Part shown: piece by piece, positions 25,180 through 33,344 of the stretch
How the letters are laid out: the number at the start of each line of letters is the position of its first letter
Position numbering within the stretch: the stretch's first letter is position 1
Origin: Streptomyces sp. Root431
Lineage (GTDB): Bacteria > Actinomycetota > Actinomycetes > Streptomycetales > Streptomycetaceae
DNA: 64,000 bases
Assembly: GCF_001426585.1 (NCBI RefSeq)
Contig: NZ_LMEI01000013.1
Coordinates: forward strand, 586,462 to 650,461
Direction of reading: 5' to 3'
The notes under the pieces: model-generated
Told to the model about the DNA's origin: nothing
Databases searched by the model: none
What the model saw: the letters and a program-made list of their open reading frames with translations, nothing else
Translations under genes and position numbers: made by a program

Positions 25180-25905
25180 TCAGAGCTCCTTGCGGGTGCG
25201 GCGGCGGGGGAGCAGGAATCCGGCGGCGATCAGCCAGCCCAGGCAGGTGAAGCGGGCCAGGGGCAGCAGCAGGGCGGCGCCGTCGAAGAGCAGGGTGAGG
25301 GTGGCCAGTTCGGCGATGGTGGCGAGGGCGAGGCCGGTGACGGCCAGGGCGCGCGGCAGCAGTCCGGCGAGGAGGCCGGGGACGGCGATGCCGGCCACGA
25401 GCAGGCCGAGCGTCGCGACGTGCCCGGGGCCGCCGGTGGCGAAGGCCAGGTACTGGAGGGCCCGGACGAGCGGCGGGAGTTCGAGGACCTCCGTGCGGGA
25501 GAGGGTCCAGCTCACCAGGCCGCAGCAGGCGAGGAACCCGGCGGCGAGGAGGCCGCCGGCGAGGGCGATGGTCGCGCCGGGGGCGCGGACGCCGAGCCGG
25601 TGCAGCCGGGCCGAGACGGTGGCGGCGTAGACGGCCAGCGGGATCGAGGCGGCGAACTGGAGGGCTCCGGAGACCTGTACGGCGTCGGAGTGGGCGCGGA
25701 AGTACGCCACGATCTCGCCGGTCTCGCCGAAGGGCGAGGGGAACGGGTCGCCGCCGGCGAGCAGGGTGCTGAGGGCGAGTCCGGCCAGGAACAGCGCGGT
25801 GAAGACCACGGCGAGCACGCCCGGGGGCGGTCCTCCTTGGGCTTCCCGGCGCTCCGCTGGTGCTCCGGTCGGGTGGTGGGTGTCGGTCCGGCTCTCTGCA
25901 GGCAC
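25180..25905 (-). CDS. Hypothetical six-helix membrane protein
   Basis: A 241-residue integral membrane protein with about six hydrophobic segments, starting at residue 28 after a polar N-terminus and ending in a basic tail RRRTRKEL. It resembles actinobacterial DUF4386-like proteins, but I cannot assign it firmly. It heads the minus-strand operon with the GDSL hydrolase and NAD(P)-binding protein and is divergent from the MarR regulator with 69 bp between starts, which makes it the likely MarR target. Confidence 0.7.
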   Translation of the reverse strand: MPAESRTDTHHPTGAPAERREAQGGPPPGVLAVVFTALFLAGLALSTLLAGGDPFPSPFGETGEIVAYFRAHSDAVQVSGALQFAASIPLAVYAATVSARLHRLGVRAPGATIALAGGLLAAGFLACCGLVSWTLSRTEVLELPPLVRALQYLAFATGGPGHVATLGLLVAGIAVPGLLAGLLPRALAVTGLALATIAELATLTLLFDGAALLLPLARFTCLGWLIAAGFLLPRRRTRKEL

Positions 25906-25944
25906 GAGTCCTGTCCGTTCTCTGAGGAGAATAGTTCACTAGAG

Positions 25945-25955
25945 AGAATCATTCT
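25945..25955. promoter_or_regulatory. Candidate MarR operator in the divergent promoter
   Basis: AGAAT-C-ATTCT is a perfect 5-bp dyad about one base centre, in the A+T-rich 69-bp space between the divergent membrane protein and MarR genes. MarR proteins commonly bind such short dyads near their own promoter. Confidence 0.4.
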
Positions 25956-25974
25956 TGTCTCGTACCATAGCCGT

Positions 25975-26496
25975 GTGAGTACCGACCGGCAACCAGCCGA
26001 AGATCCCGGAGCGGCCCCAGCCGCACCCCCGCGCTTCGGCGCGTTCCTGCTCGCCCAGCTCGGGGCACACGCGGCGGAGCGTTTCGGCGAACGGGTCGGC
26101 GAACTCGGCCTCGCGCCGCCGGATGTCGGCCTGCTGCGGATGATCGCCATGGACCCGGGGCGCAGCCAGCGCTCGCTCGCCGCCGACCTCGGCGTCGTAC
26201 CGAGCCGGGTCGTCGCGCTCATCGACAACCTGGAGCAGAAGGGGCTCGTGGAACGGCGCCGCAGCACCGAGGACCGCCGTCATCACGAGCTGTACGTGTC
26301 CGAGGAGGGCGGCCGGGTGCTCGCACGGGTCCGGGAGGCGGCCGGCGCGCACGAGGACGACCTCTTCGCCGCTCTCGACCCGGAGGAACGGGTCGGGCTG
26401 ACGGCACTCCTCGGCCGGGTCGCCGACCAGCAGGGCCTCACGCCGGGCGTCCACCCGGGCTACCGCCACCTGTCGAAGCGGTCCGGCCGACGCTGA
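25975..26496 (+). CDS. MarR-family transcriptional regulator
   Basis: A 173-residue winged-helix regulator. The recognition region is RSQRSLAADLGVVPSRVVAL (about 66-85), followed by the wing NLEQKGLVERRRSTEDRRHHEL that is diagnostic for MarR, and a C-terminal dimer helix. MarR proteins usually repress a neighbouring exporter or enzyme gene and respond to small phenolics or oxidants. GTG 25975 is the first start after the divergent promoter. It is immediately followed by a run of CTGAC-type repeats. Confidence 0.9.
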   Translation: MSTDRQPAEDPGAAPAAPPRFGAFLLAQLGAHAAERFGERVGELGLAPPDVGLLRMIAMDPGRSQRSLAADLGVVPSRVVALIDNLEQKGLVERRRSTEDRRHHELYVSEEGGRVLARVREAAGAHEDDLFAALDPEERVGLTALLGRVADQQGLTPGVHPGYRHLSKRSGRR

Positions 26497-26590
26497 CGAC
26501 CTGACCTGACCTGACCTGACCGGCCGACCTGACCGGCCGACGCTGACCGGCCGACCTGACCGGCCGACCCCGACCGGACGACCTGACCAG
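26497..26590 (+). repeat. CTGAC / CGGCCGAC short tandem repeats after the MarR stop
   Basis: Directly after the MarR stop come four copies of the 5-mer CCTGA, then about five copies of a 13-bp unit (CGGCCGACCTGAC and variants) up to 26585. There is no coding potential in any frame; the array fills most of the gap to the next gene. Confidence 0.85.
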
Positions 26591-26688
26591 TCGTATGGAT
26601 GTGGCCGTAAACGTCCGTTCGGTTCGGGGGTGTGCGGGGAAGACCCTCAGAAGACAGGGGAGCCGGCGGCGCTCAGGGGGTGGAGGGC

Positions 26689-27198
26689 ATGATCTCGGGC
26701 CGGTGGTCCGACGCGTGCGAGGTCTGTGGCGCGCCGTACGGCAGCTGGATCGCGAACCTCGGCATGGCCCTCTGCGGGACCTGCGAGCGGGCCGGATCGG
26801 ACCGTCCCGTACGGGAACCGGTGCTGGTGGGGGACGTACTGGCCGGCATGACCGCCGCCGTGACGATCGCGGCCCGCACCGGAAGGGCTGTACCGGACCC
26901 ACGGCGTCCGTCGACCGGGACATGCGACGGGTGCGGGGCAGGGGCCGCGTGGCACCGCACGCTGCGAGGGCGCTGGGTCCTGATGGAGCCGGGGGAGCTG
27001 GCGGCCCGGGTCGTTCCGGCGGGCCGACGCTGGCGGATCGCGGGCGACGGCACGGCGGTCGCCCTCGGCTCCGCCGTACCTTCCGACACCTGCCGGATCA
27101 GCCACTTCGACGTCTGTCCGGCGCGGCCCGCCCCGGCCGACTCGCCGACTCTCCTCGCCCTGTGGCGCGGGCACGCCCGACGCCACAGGGCGAGGTGA
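26689..27198 (+). CDS. Zinc-ribbon-like protein, DUF6083 type
   Basis: A 169-residue protein with several Cys pairs: CEVCG near residue 9, CGTC near 27, CDGCG near 78 and single Cys later (DTCRISHFDVCP near 145). The later part (RTLRGRWVLMEPGEL, PAGRRWRIAGDGTAVALG, PSDTCRISHFDVCP) matches what I recall of the DUF6083 family, found almost only in Streptomyces; function unknown. ATG 26689 has GGAGGGC immediately before it. Convergent with the LLM oxidoreductase gene, 10 bp between stops. Confidence 0.7.
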   Translation: MISGRWSDACEVCGAPYGSWIANLGMALCGTCERAGSDRPVREPVLVGDVLAGMTAAVTIAARTGRAVPDPRRPSTGTCDGCGAGAAWHRTLRGRWVLMEPGELAARVVPAGRRWRIAGDGTAVALGSAVPSDTCRISHFDVCPARPAPADSPTLLALWRGHARRHRAR

Positions 27199-27208
27199 CG
27201 GCGAGGGT

Positions 27209-28111
27209 TCAGCCCAGCTGCGCCAGGGCCTCGGTGGCGATCTTCTCGAAGACGGCCTGGTCGGCGGCGAAGTCGGAGTCCGCGATCGGCCAGTGGATCA
27301 CGATCTCGGTGAAGCCGAGGTCGCGGTGGGTGCCGGCGAAGTCGACGAACGCGTCCAGGGACTCCAGCGGACGACCGCGGTCCGGGGTGAAGCCGGTCAG
27401 CAGGATCTTGTCGAGCTCGGCCACGTTCCGGCCGGTCTCGGCGCACGCCTTGCCGAGCTTCTCGATCTGGCCGCGCAGCGCCTCCACGGACTGCTCCGGG
27501 GTGCCCTCCTCGAAGATCTTCGGGTCGCCGGTGGTCACCCACGCCTGCCCGTACCGGGCGGCCAGCCTCAGCCCGCGGGGCCCGGTCGCCGCCACCGCGA
27601 ACGGCAGCCGCGGGCGCTGGACGCAGCCGGGGATGTTCCGGGCCTCCTCGGCCGAGTAGAACGTGCCCCGCTCCGTCACCGACTCCTCGGTGAGGAGCCG
27701 GTCGAGCAGCGGTACGAACTCGCCGAACCGGTCGGCCCGCTCTTTCGGCGTCCACGCCTCCTGCCCGAGGGCGGTGGCGTCGAAGCCGTTGCCGCCGGCC
27801 CCGATGCCGAGCGTGATCCGGCCTCCGGAGATGTCGTCGAGCGACATCAGGTCCTTGGCGAGGGTCACGGGGTGGCGGAAGTTCGGGGAGGTCACGAGCG
27901 TGCCCAGACGGAGCCGCTCGGTCGCCGCGGCGGCCGCGGTGAGGGTGGGCAGCGCACCGAACCACGGGCCGTCGCGGAAGGTGCGCCAGGAGAGGTGGTC
28001 GTAGGTGTACGCCGTGTGGAACCCCAGCTCCTCGGCGCGCCGCCACTTCTCGCGGCCTCCCTCGTGCCAACGGTCGGTGGGCAGGATGACGGTGCTCAGA
28101 CGCAGGCTCAT
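27209..28111 (-). CDS. LLM-class F420-dependent oxidoreductase
   Basis: A 300-residue TIM-barrel enzyme of the luciferase-like monooxygenase family. Typical stretches are the N-terminal LSTVILPTDRW, FHTAYTYDHLSW, RLRLGTLVTSPNFRHPVTLAKD, GRITLGIGAGGNGFD and the C-terminal FTEIVIHWP. The cofactor in actinobacteria is most often F420, sometimes FMN; the sequence alone does not settle it. No signal peptide. The start ATG 28111 matches family N-termini. It stands alone on its strand, with a 29-bp gap to the small gene upstream. Confidence 0.85.
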   Translation of the reverse strand: MSLRLSTVILPTDRWHEGGREKWRRAEELGFHTAYTYDHLSWRTFRDGPWFGALPTLTAAAAATERLRLGTLVTSPNFRHPVTLAKDLMSLDDISGGRITLGIGAGGNGFDATALGQEAWTPKERADRFGEFVPLLDRLLTEESVTERGTFYSAEEARNIPGCVQRPRLPFAVAATGPRGLRLAARYGQAWVTTGDPKIFEEGTPEQSVEALRGQIEKLGKACAETGRNVAELDKILLTGFTPDRGRPLESLDAFVDFAGTHRDLGFTEIVIHWPIADSDFAADQAVFEKIATEALAQLG

Positions 28112-28140
28112 GGTCCCGAGCCTACGGCGGCCCGCGGGGA

Positions 28141-28593
28141 TCAGCGGAAGTTGCGGTTCATCCAGGGGGTGAGCGAGCTAACCGGGATGAGCTCCTTGTA
28201 CGTGCTGTCGCCGGGGAGGGGGACGACCAGCCAGTAGCCGGGCGGGAAGAACCGGCCCTTCACGTGGGCGAGGCCGCCGAGGACGGAGCGGAGGAAGGCG
28301 GGGACCGCGTCGCGGGGCACGTCGGCGAACTCGATGTTGTCCACGGTGATCCGGGCATCGTCCTCGGGGAAGACCTGGACGGTGAGCGAGGGGGAGCCGC
28401 CCAGCTCGACGTAGGCCTCGTGCGGGAGGGAGCCGTCCGGATCGAGGACGGTGAAGGCGCCGGAGGAGGTGCGCCGGGAGGTCTGGTCCGCGCCGATGGC
28501 GTCGGTCACCGTCATCTCCAGGTGGAACTCCTGGGCGATCGCGCGGATCGCGGTGACGGCCGCTTCGGTGGTGGGCAGATGCGGGTGTGCCAT
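28141..28593 (-). CDS. Hypothetical protein of about 150 residues
   Basis: I do not recognise a family. The sequence has mixed alpha/beta character, no membrane segment and no obvious catalytic motif; conserved-looking stretches are FHLEMTVTDAIGADQTSRRT, LTVQVFPEDDARITVDN and FFPPGYWLVVPLPG. ATG 28593 is used (an earlier ATG at 28605 is possible). Codon use is like the neighbours. It lies 29 bp upstream of the LLM oxidoreductase on the same strand and may share its transcript. Confidence 0.65.
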   Translation of the reverse strand: MAHPHLPTTEAAVTAIRAIAQEFHLEMTVTDAIGADQTSRRTSSGAFTVLDPDGSLPHEAYVELGGSPSLTVQVFPEDDARITVDNIEFADVPRDAVPAFLRSVLGGLAHVKGRFFPPGYWLVVPLPGDSTYKELIPVSSLTPWMNRNFR

Positions 28594-28630
28594 GGGGACG
28601 ATCATGCCTCAGCCTCCGGCCGAGCGGGTG

Positions 28631-28704
28631 GGAGCGCGGTCTCAGGAGCGCGGCCTCAGGAGCGCGGCCTCTCAGGAGGTCGGGCTCACGAGGTCGGGCT
28701 CACG
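28631..28704 (-). repeat. 14-15 bp tandem repeats at the kptA 3' end
   Basis: About five units of 14-16 bp (GGAGCGCGGTCTCA, GGAGCGCGGCCTCA, then GAGGTCGGGCTCAC twice) run from 28631 into the last codons of the kptA-like gene; the stop codon itself lies in a repeat unit. Confidence 0.8.
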
Positions 28705-29242
28705 AGGGCAGGCGGAGGAACTCCGGCGGTACGGCGTCGGTCAGCCAGACCCCGTTGGCGCTGACGTGGAAGACATGTCCCGCCCGGTGCATGGCTCCGG
28801 CGTCGACGCTCAGCACGATCGGCCGGCCGCGGCGGGCGCCGACCCGGGTCGCGGTCTCCCGGTCGGGGGAGAGGTGCACGTGGTGGCGGGCCATGGGACG
28901 CAGCCCCTCCGCCCGGATCGCGGGAAGCCGGTCCGCGACCGTACCGTGGTAGAGGTACGCGGGCGGCTCGGCGACCGGCAGGTCCAAGTCCACCTCGACG
29001 GTGTGGCCCTGGCTCGCGCGGATGCGGGTCCCCTCGATCGCGAAGCGCTTCTTGTCGTTGGTCGCGACGACGTGGTCGAGTTCCTCGCGGGTGACGGGGA
29101 AGCCGTGGGCGGCCAGCGCCCGCAGCAGGGCGTCGATTTCGGTCCAGCCCTGCGCGTCGAGGACCAGGCCGATGCGCTCGGGTTGGTGACGCAGATGCTT
29201 CGAGAGGTACTTCGACACCTTCACCGTGCGTCGTTCGTCCAT
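28700..29242 (-). CDS. kptA: RNA 2'-phosphotransferase (KptA/Tpt1 family)
   Basis: A 180-residue enzyme of the Tpt1/KptA family, which moves a 2'-phosphate from RNA to NAD+. Family features: KVSKYLSKHLRHQPERIGL with the Arg-His of the N-lobe (residues 8-26), ARRGRPIVL, and the NAD-binding HVHLSPDRETATRVGAR near residues 120-140. In eukaryotes the substrate comes from tRNA splicing; in bacteria the natural substrate is unclear because that pathway is absent. ATG 29242 is preceded by GGGAGA. Upstream lies a group of DnaA-box-like 9-mers. Confidence 0.92.
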   Translation of the reverse strand: MDERRTVKVSKYLSKHLRHQPERIGLVLDAQGWTEIDALLRALAAHGFPVTREELDHVVATNDKKRFAIEGTRIRASQGHTVEVDLDLPVAEPPAYLYHGTVADRLPAIRAEGLRPMARHHVHLSPDRETATRVGARRGRPIVLSVDAGAMHRAGHVFHVSANGVWLTDAVPPEFLRLPS

Positions 29243-29272
29243 CGTTCTCCCAGGAATTGAAGCGGACATGTT

Positions 29273-29326
29273 TGATCCACAGCCAAAGTGGTTTATCCAC
29301 AGGCCAGTTGGCGATTCTGTGGACAA
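29273..29326. other. Group of three DnaA-box-like 9-mers
   Basis: TGATCCACA (29273-29281), TTATCCACA (29293-29301, perfect) and TTGTCCACA on the minus strand (29318-29326, the Streptomyces-preferred form) lie within 54 bp between the kptA start and the merR stop. Confidence 0.55.
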
Positions 29327-29357
29327 CGCACCTGCTATTTAAGGGGCATTGGGTAAA

Positions 29358-30287
29358 TTAGTCGGGAATCTTGCCAGTTGCGGCAAGAGTATCCAATGTC
29401 CTTTTGTGGAGCTCTCGTTCGGTGGCGGCCATGATGAAGGCCGCGACACCCTCCGCGCCAACGAGATTCTGTACGGCCCGAATCGTTCCGACCGGCAGGG
29501 CCACCGCGCGGGGCTCGTCGTCCTTCGTCGGCGGCGCGTCCGGCGAGAGGTGGAGCTGGAGGTGCCGGGTGGCCAACAGGCGCATCGCCCGAGCCAGTTC
29601 GGCGTCGACCGTCTGCTGGGCGAGCGGCCGGAGCCGGCGCACCATCGTCGCCGCCTCGGCCGCGTCCGCGTCCGTCGGGGGCCGGTGCTCCAGATAGCGC
29701 GCGAAGACGTGCTCGGTCGTGAACTCCAGGAAACGGGACGCTATGTGCTCGACCTGGTCGCGAAGCTCCCTCAGGTGCCCGGTGATTGCCGGGAGCGGCA
29801 CCCCCGCCGCGTACAACTCGACGGCCACGGCGAGCTCTTGCGGGCTCGGTACGAGGTACTCCTCCGCCTCCCGGTCCGGCAGCCGCTCCAGTACGCCGAG
29901 CTCGACGGCCTCCCGGATGGCGTCCTCGTCCGGTGTGCCGCCGAAGCGGGCGTCCAGCTCCGCGCGGGAGATCCGGTCCGCCTCCTCGTCCGTCCACGGA
30001 CCGTGGACCTCCGCGACCAGGCCGAGCACCCCGCCGAGGCCCCGCCCCGTGTCCCAGGCCTCCAGGAGCTCCTTGATCGAGGCCAGGGTGTAGCCGCGGT
30101 CGAGGAGGTCGGCGATCTGCCGCAGCCGGGCGAGGTGCGCGTCCCCGTACACGTTGGACCTGCCGCGCCGCTCGGGGCGGGGCAGCAGACCGCGGTCCTG
30201 GTAGGCGCGGATCGTCCGGACCGTGGCCCCGCTGTGATGCGCGAGATCCTCGATCCGGTACTCCGGCTGTGCTGACTGCTCGGACAA
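29358..30287 (-). CDS. MerR-family transcriptional regulator
   Basis: A 309-residue regulator with an N-terminal MerR winged helix (YRIEDLAHHSGATVRTIRAYQ, residues about 10-30, then RLRQIADLLDRGYTLASIK) and a long C-terminal part of about 220 residues with no metal-binding cysteines, so it is not a classical metal sensor. The C-terminal region is helical and contains LPAITGHLRELRDQVEHIA. The start is TTG 30287, with GGGAGCGG before it; no ATG fits. Its target is not evident from neighbours. Confidence 0.87.
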   Translation of the reverse strand: MSEQSAQPEYRIEDLAHHSGATVRTIRAYQDRGLLPRPERRGRSNVYGDAHLARLRQIADLLDRGYTLASIKELLEAWDTGRGLGGVLGLVAEVHGPWTDEEADRISRAELDARFGGTPDEDAIREAVELGVLERLPDREAEEYLVPSPQELAVAVELYAAGVPLPAITGHLRELRDQVEHIASRFLEFTTEHVFARYLEHRPPTDADAAEAATMVRRLRPLAQQTVDAELARAMRLLATRHLQLHLSPDAPPTKDDEPRAVALPVGTIRAVQNLVGAEGVAAFIMAATERELHKRTLDTLAATGKIPD

Positions 30288-30374
30288 GACCGCTCCCACC
30301 GCCCGCTTTCTCGCACCCCGTCGCCGACGGGGCCCCTCCTGGGAGGGATCGTACGACCGCCTGCCCTCCCCCGG

Positions 30375-30421
30375 TCCCTCCGCGTCCGCCGTTCCCTCCG
30401 CATCCGGCGGACGCGGAGGGA
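30375..30421 (-). terminator. Hairpin terminator of the hydrolase-SDR operon
   Basis: A 16-bp perfect stem (30375-30390 with 30406-30421) and a 15-nt loop begins 10 bp past the stop of the minus-strand fusion gene. It separates that operon from the merR gene. Confidence 0.8.
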
Positions 30422-30430
30422 ACGACCGGC

Positions 30431-32278
30431 CTACGCGGGCGGCTGCCAGCGGGCGAACGCCCGCAGCGCGCCCGGGCTCAGCCGGGACAGGGCGTGGATG
30501 CCCCGGGCCTCGGGGGTCACCGGGACGACGGCCCGGTCGTGCAGGACCGCCCCCAGGATCGCGTCCGCGACCTTCTCCGGCGGGTAGTTCCGCAGACCGT
30601 AGAGCCGGGACGCCTTCTTCTGGCGCCGCTTCTCCTCCGATGCGTCCGTGACCCCCGCGAACCGCGTCGTCGCGGTGATGTTGGTGTTGACGATGCCGGG
30701 GCAGATCGCGGACACCCCGATGCCCTGGTCGGCCAGTTCGGCGCGCAGGCACTCGCTGAGCATCAGCACGGCCGCCTTCGACGTGCTGTACGCGGGCAGG
30801 GCCCGGGAGGGCTGGAAAGCCGCGGCGGAGGCGGTGTTCACGATGTGACCGCCCTGGCCGCGCGCGGTCATCTGCGCGCCGAAGATCCGGCACCCGTGGA
30901 TGACGCCCCACAGATTGACGTCCAGGACCCGCTTCCACTCCTCGCTGGTCGTCTCGAAGAAGGAGCCGGTGAGCCCGATGCCCGCGTTGTTGACCAGGAC
31001 GTCGACGATTCCGTACTCGCTCGCCACCTTCGCGGCCAGCTTCTCCATCGCCTGCTCGTCGGCGACGTCGGCGGTCTCGCCCCAGGCCTCGGGGGCGCCG
31101 ATCAGCCGGGCCATCTCGGCCGTGCGGCCCGCGCCCTCGGCGTCCCGGTCGACGGCGACGACCCGGGCGCCGGCCTCCGCGAACGCGAAGGCGGTGGCCC
31201 GCCCGATGCCACTGGCCGCCCCGGTCACCAGGACCAACTGCCCGCCGAACCGCTCCGCGTACTCCGGCCTCACCCTGCTCTTCGCCGCCGTCGCCGCGAC
31301 CGGCTTCGGTGCCTTGGTCGCCGGGTCCTCGTTGGCCCGGACGAAGTCCGCTATCCAGGCCGAGAGTTGGTCGGGCCGGGTGCGCGGCACCCAGTGCTTG
31401 GCGGGCAGGGTGCGTCGGGTCAGGTCCGGCACCCAGGTGCCCAGGTCGTCGTAGAGCCGCTCGGAGAGGAAGGCGTCACCGGTCGGCGTGATCAGCTGCA
31501 CGGGCGCGTGCGCGTACGCGTCGGGGCGCGGCCTGCCGAGCCGGGCTCGGACGTTGTCCCGGTAGAGCCAGGCGCCGTGGGCCGCGTCGCTCGGCAGCGA
31601 GGGCGTCGGGTAGTCGCCGGCCGGGACCTTCTCGACGCGCTCCAGGATCTTCGGCCAGCGCTTGCCGAGCGGCCCGCGCCAGGCGAGCTCCGGCAGCACG
31701 GGCGTGTGCAGCATGTACACGTACCAGGACTTGGCGCCCTGGCCGAGGAGCTGGCCGACCCGGCGGGGGGTGGGCCGGGCCATGCGCTGCTTGATCCAGT
31801 GCCCGAAGTGGTCGAGGCTCGGCCCCGACATCGAGGTGAAGGAGGCGATCCGCCCCTCGGTGCGCGCGACGGTGGCGAACTCCCAGGACTGCACCGAGCC
31901 CCAGTCGTGGCCGACGAGGTGGACGGGGCGGTCCGGGCTGACGGCGTCGGCGACCGCGAGGAAGTCGTCCGTCAGCTTCTCCAGGGTGAAGCCGCCGCGC
32001 AGCGGGGCCGGAGCCGTCGACCGGCCGTGGCCCCGGATGTCGTACAGCACCACGTGGAACTCCTCGGCCAGCCGGGCCGCGACCTCCGACCAGACCTCCT
32101 TGGAGTCCGGGTAGCCGTGCACGAGCAGTACGGTCGGCCGCCCCGTGTCGCCGAGCTCGGCGACACAAAGCTCGACCCCGCCCGTACGGACCCACCGCTC
32201 CCGCGCGCCCTTGAGCCCCACGCCCTGCCTCACGCCCTGTCCCGCACCCTCGGGCCCCGCGCCCTTGAGCCCTGCCAT
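30431..32278 (-). CDS. Fused epoxide-hydrolase-like and short-chain dehydrogenase enzyme
   Basis: A 615-residue two-domain protein. Residues about 30-310 are an alpha/beta hydrolase with VLLVHGYPDSKEVW, the nucleophile elbow VGHDWGSV (Asp, as in epoxide hydrolases and dehalogenases) and catalytic His in AKHWVPRTRPD. Residues about 335-600 are a classical SDR with LVTGAASGIGRATAF, NNAGIG and the YSTSKAA Tyr/Lys pair. The first 27 residues are a low-complexity Gly/Lys repeat. Such bimodular proteins occur in actinobacteria; one domain may hydrolyse an epoxide or ester and the other oxidise the alcohol. The start overlaps the upstream M24 gene stop by one base. Confidence 0.9.
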   Translation of the reverse strand: MAGLKGAGPEGAGQGVRQGVGLKGARERWVRTGGVELCVAELGDTGRPTVLLVHGYPDSKEVWSEVAARLAEEFHVVLYDIRGHGRSTAPAPLRGGFTLEKLTDDFLAVADAVSPDRPVHLVGHDWGSVQSWEFATVARTEGRIASFTSMSGPSLDHFGHWIKQRMARPTPRRVGQLLGQGAKSWYVYMLHTPVLPELAWRGPLGKRWPKILERVEKVPAGDYPTPSLPSDAAHGAWLYRDNVRARLGRPRPDAYAHAPVQLITPTGDAFLSERLYDDLGTWVPDLTRRTLPAKHWVPRTRPDQLSAWIADFVRANEDPATKAPKPVAATAAKSRVRPEYAERFGGQLVLVTGAASGIGRATAFAFAEAGARVVAVDRDAEGAGRTAEMARLIGAPEAWGETADVADEQAMEKLAAKVASEYGIVDVLVNNAGIGLTGSFFETTSEEWKRVLDVNLWGVIHGCRIFGAQMTARGQGGHIVNTASAAAFQPSRALPAYSTSKAAVLMLSECLRAELADQGIGVSAICPGIVNTNITATTRFAGVTDASEEKRRQKKASRLYGLRNYPPEKVADAILGAVLHDRAVVPVTPEARGIHALSRLSPGALRAFARWQPPA

Positions 32279-33123
32279 CAGACCGCCCCCTCGTTCCAGC
32301 GCCGCACGTGCGGCAGATCGTCGTCCAGCCAGAACGCGCTCTGCTCGGGATCCTTCGAGTCGGTGACGACCAGGATCTCCTCGAACTTCGCGCCCGTCCC
32401 CCGGAATCCGAGGTGCGGCTCGACCGCCCACAGCCCGGGCACGGGCGGGTGGTCGGAGAATGTGTACGGCGACCAGAGCGGCGACCAGCCGTCCCGGTGG
32501 CCGTGGACCGCGTCGCTCGCCAGGCCCTTGAGCGCCTGCGTGCCGAAGCCGAAGAGCGTCGGCGACCAGCGGCGCTCCTTCACCCGGTCGATCTTGTGGG
32601 CGATGACGCCGAAGGGATAGGCCCGGTGCCGGTTCGCGTACCCCTGGCGGACCATGAGCCGGTCCACGTCCTCGTATATCTCGCGCAGCGTGCGGCGCTC
32701 GCGGACCTCGCGCAGGATCAGCTCGCGGTGGTCGCGGAGGTCGGCGAGCAGCTTGTCGTGCAGGGGGTTGAGGCCCAGGCAGCCGCTGTAGCCGATGTCG
32801 GCCGTGTGTCCCTTGTAGACCGGCGCCATGTCGAGGATGAACGGCATCCCCGCCTCCAGGCGCCGGTTCGTCGGGAAGAACTGCAGGGGGATCTTGAAGT
32901 CCACGAAGGCCGTGCGGTCCCCGAACCAGGCGAACGGCCGGTGGAACCAGTCCCGCACCCCGCGCTCGTACAGCCACTCGCGCTGCATCCGGGCCGCCTC
33001 GCGCTCGGTCACCCCCGGCTTGAGCTGCGCCGCGACGGCTTCCGCGCACTCGTACGAGAGCCGCTGTACTTCCCTGAACCCCCGCAGCTCCGCGGAGAGT
33101 TCGCCTTTCACTGCTGAGGCCAT
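32278..33123 (-). CDS. M24-family metallopeptidase-like protein
   Basis: A 281-residue pita-bread-fold protein related to methionine aminopeptidase and creatinase. The five metal ligands can be matched: two Asp in ILDMAPVYKGHTADIGYSG, His in GVIAHKIDRVK, Glu in AVEPHLGF and Glu in KFEEILVVT. It is therefore likely to bind two metals and act on an N-terminal or proline-containing bond, but relatives include non-peptidase hydrolases. It is the first gene of a two-gene operon with the hydrolase-SDR fusion, suggesting a shared catabolic substrate. ATG 33123 is preferred over the upstream in-frame start at 33213. Confidence 0.85.
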   Translation of the reverse strand: MASAVKGELSAELRGFREVQRLSYECAEAVAAQLKPGVTEREAARMQREWLYERGVRDWFHRPFAWFGDRTAFVDFKIPLQFFPTNRRLEAGMPFILDMAPVYKGHTADIGYSGCLGLNPLHDKLLADLRDHRELILREVRERRTLREIYEDVDRLMVRQGYANRHRAYPFGVIAHKIDRVKERRWSPTLFGFGTQALKGLASDAVHGHRDGWSPLWSPYTFSDHPPVPGLWAVEPHLGFRGTGAKFEEILVVTDSKDPEQSAFWLDDDLPHVRRWNEGAV

Positions 33124-33344
33124 GCCATCCGCCGTCCCGTGTGAGCGCCCGATCGCACTACGCGTCCGTAACTTGACACCGATGAATGTGACAATGCCCG
33201 ACGGCTGAGTCAAGGGGTCGGACGCGGGCCTGTGGAAAAAGACTTTCGTCTCGACCCCCCTACTGGCTTGTACTCCTCTAGTCGGAGAAGGATCCAGCCG
33301 TTGGGCTGACGACTGCTGTGGCGCACGCCACTACCGTCGTACTC

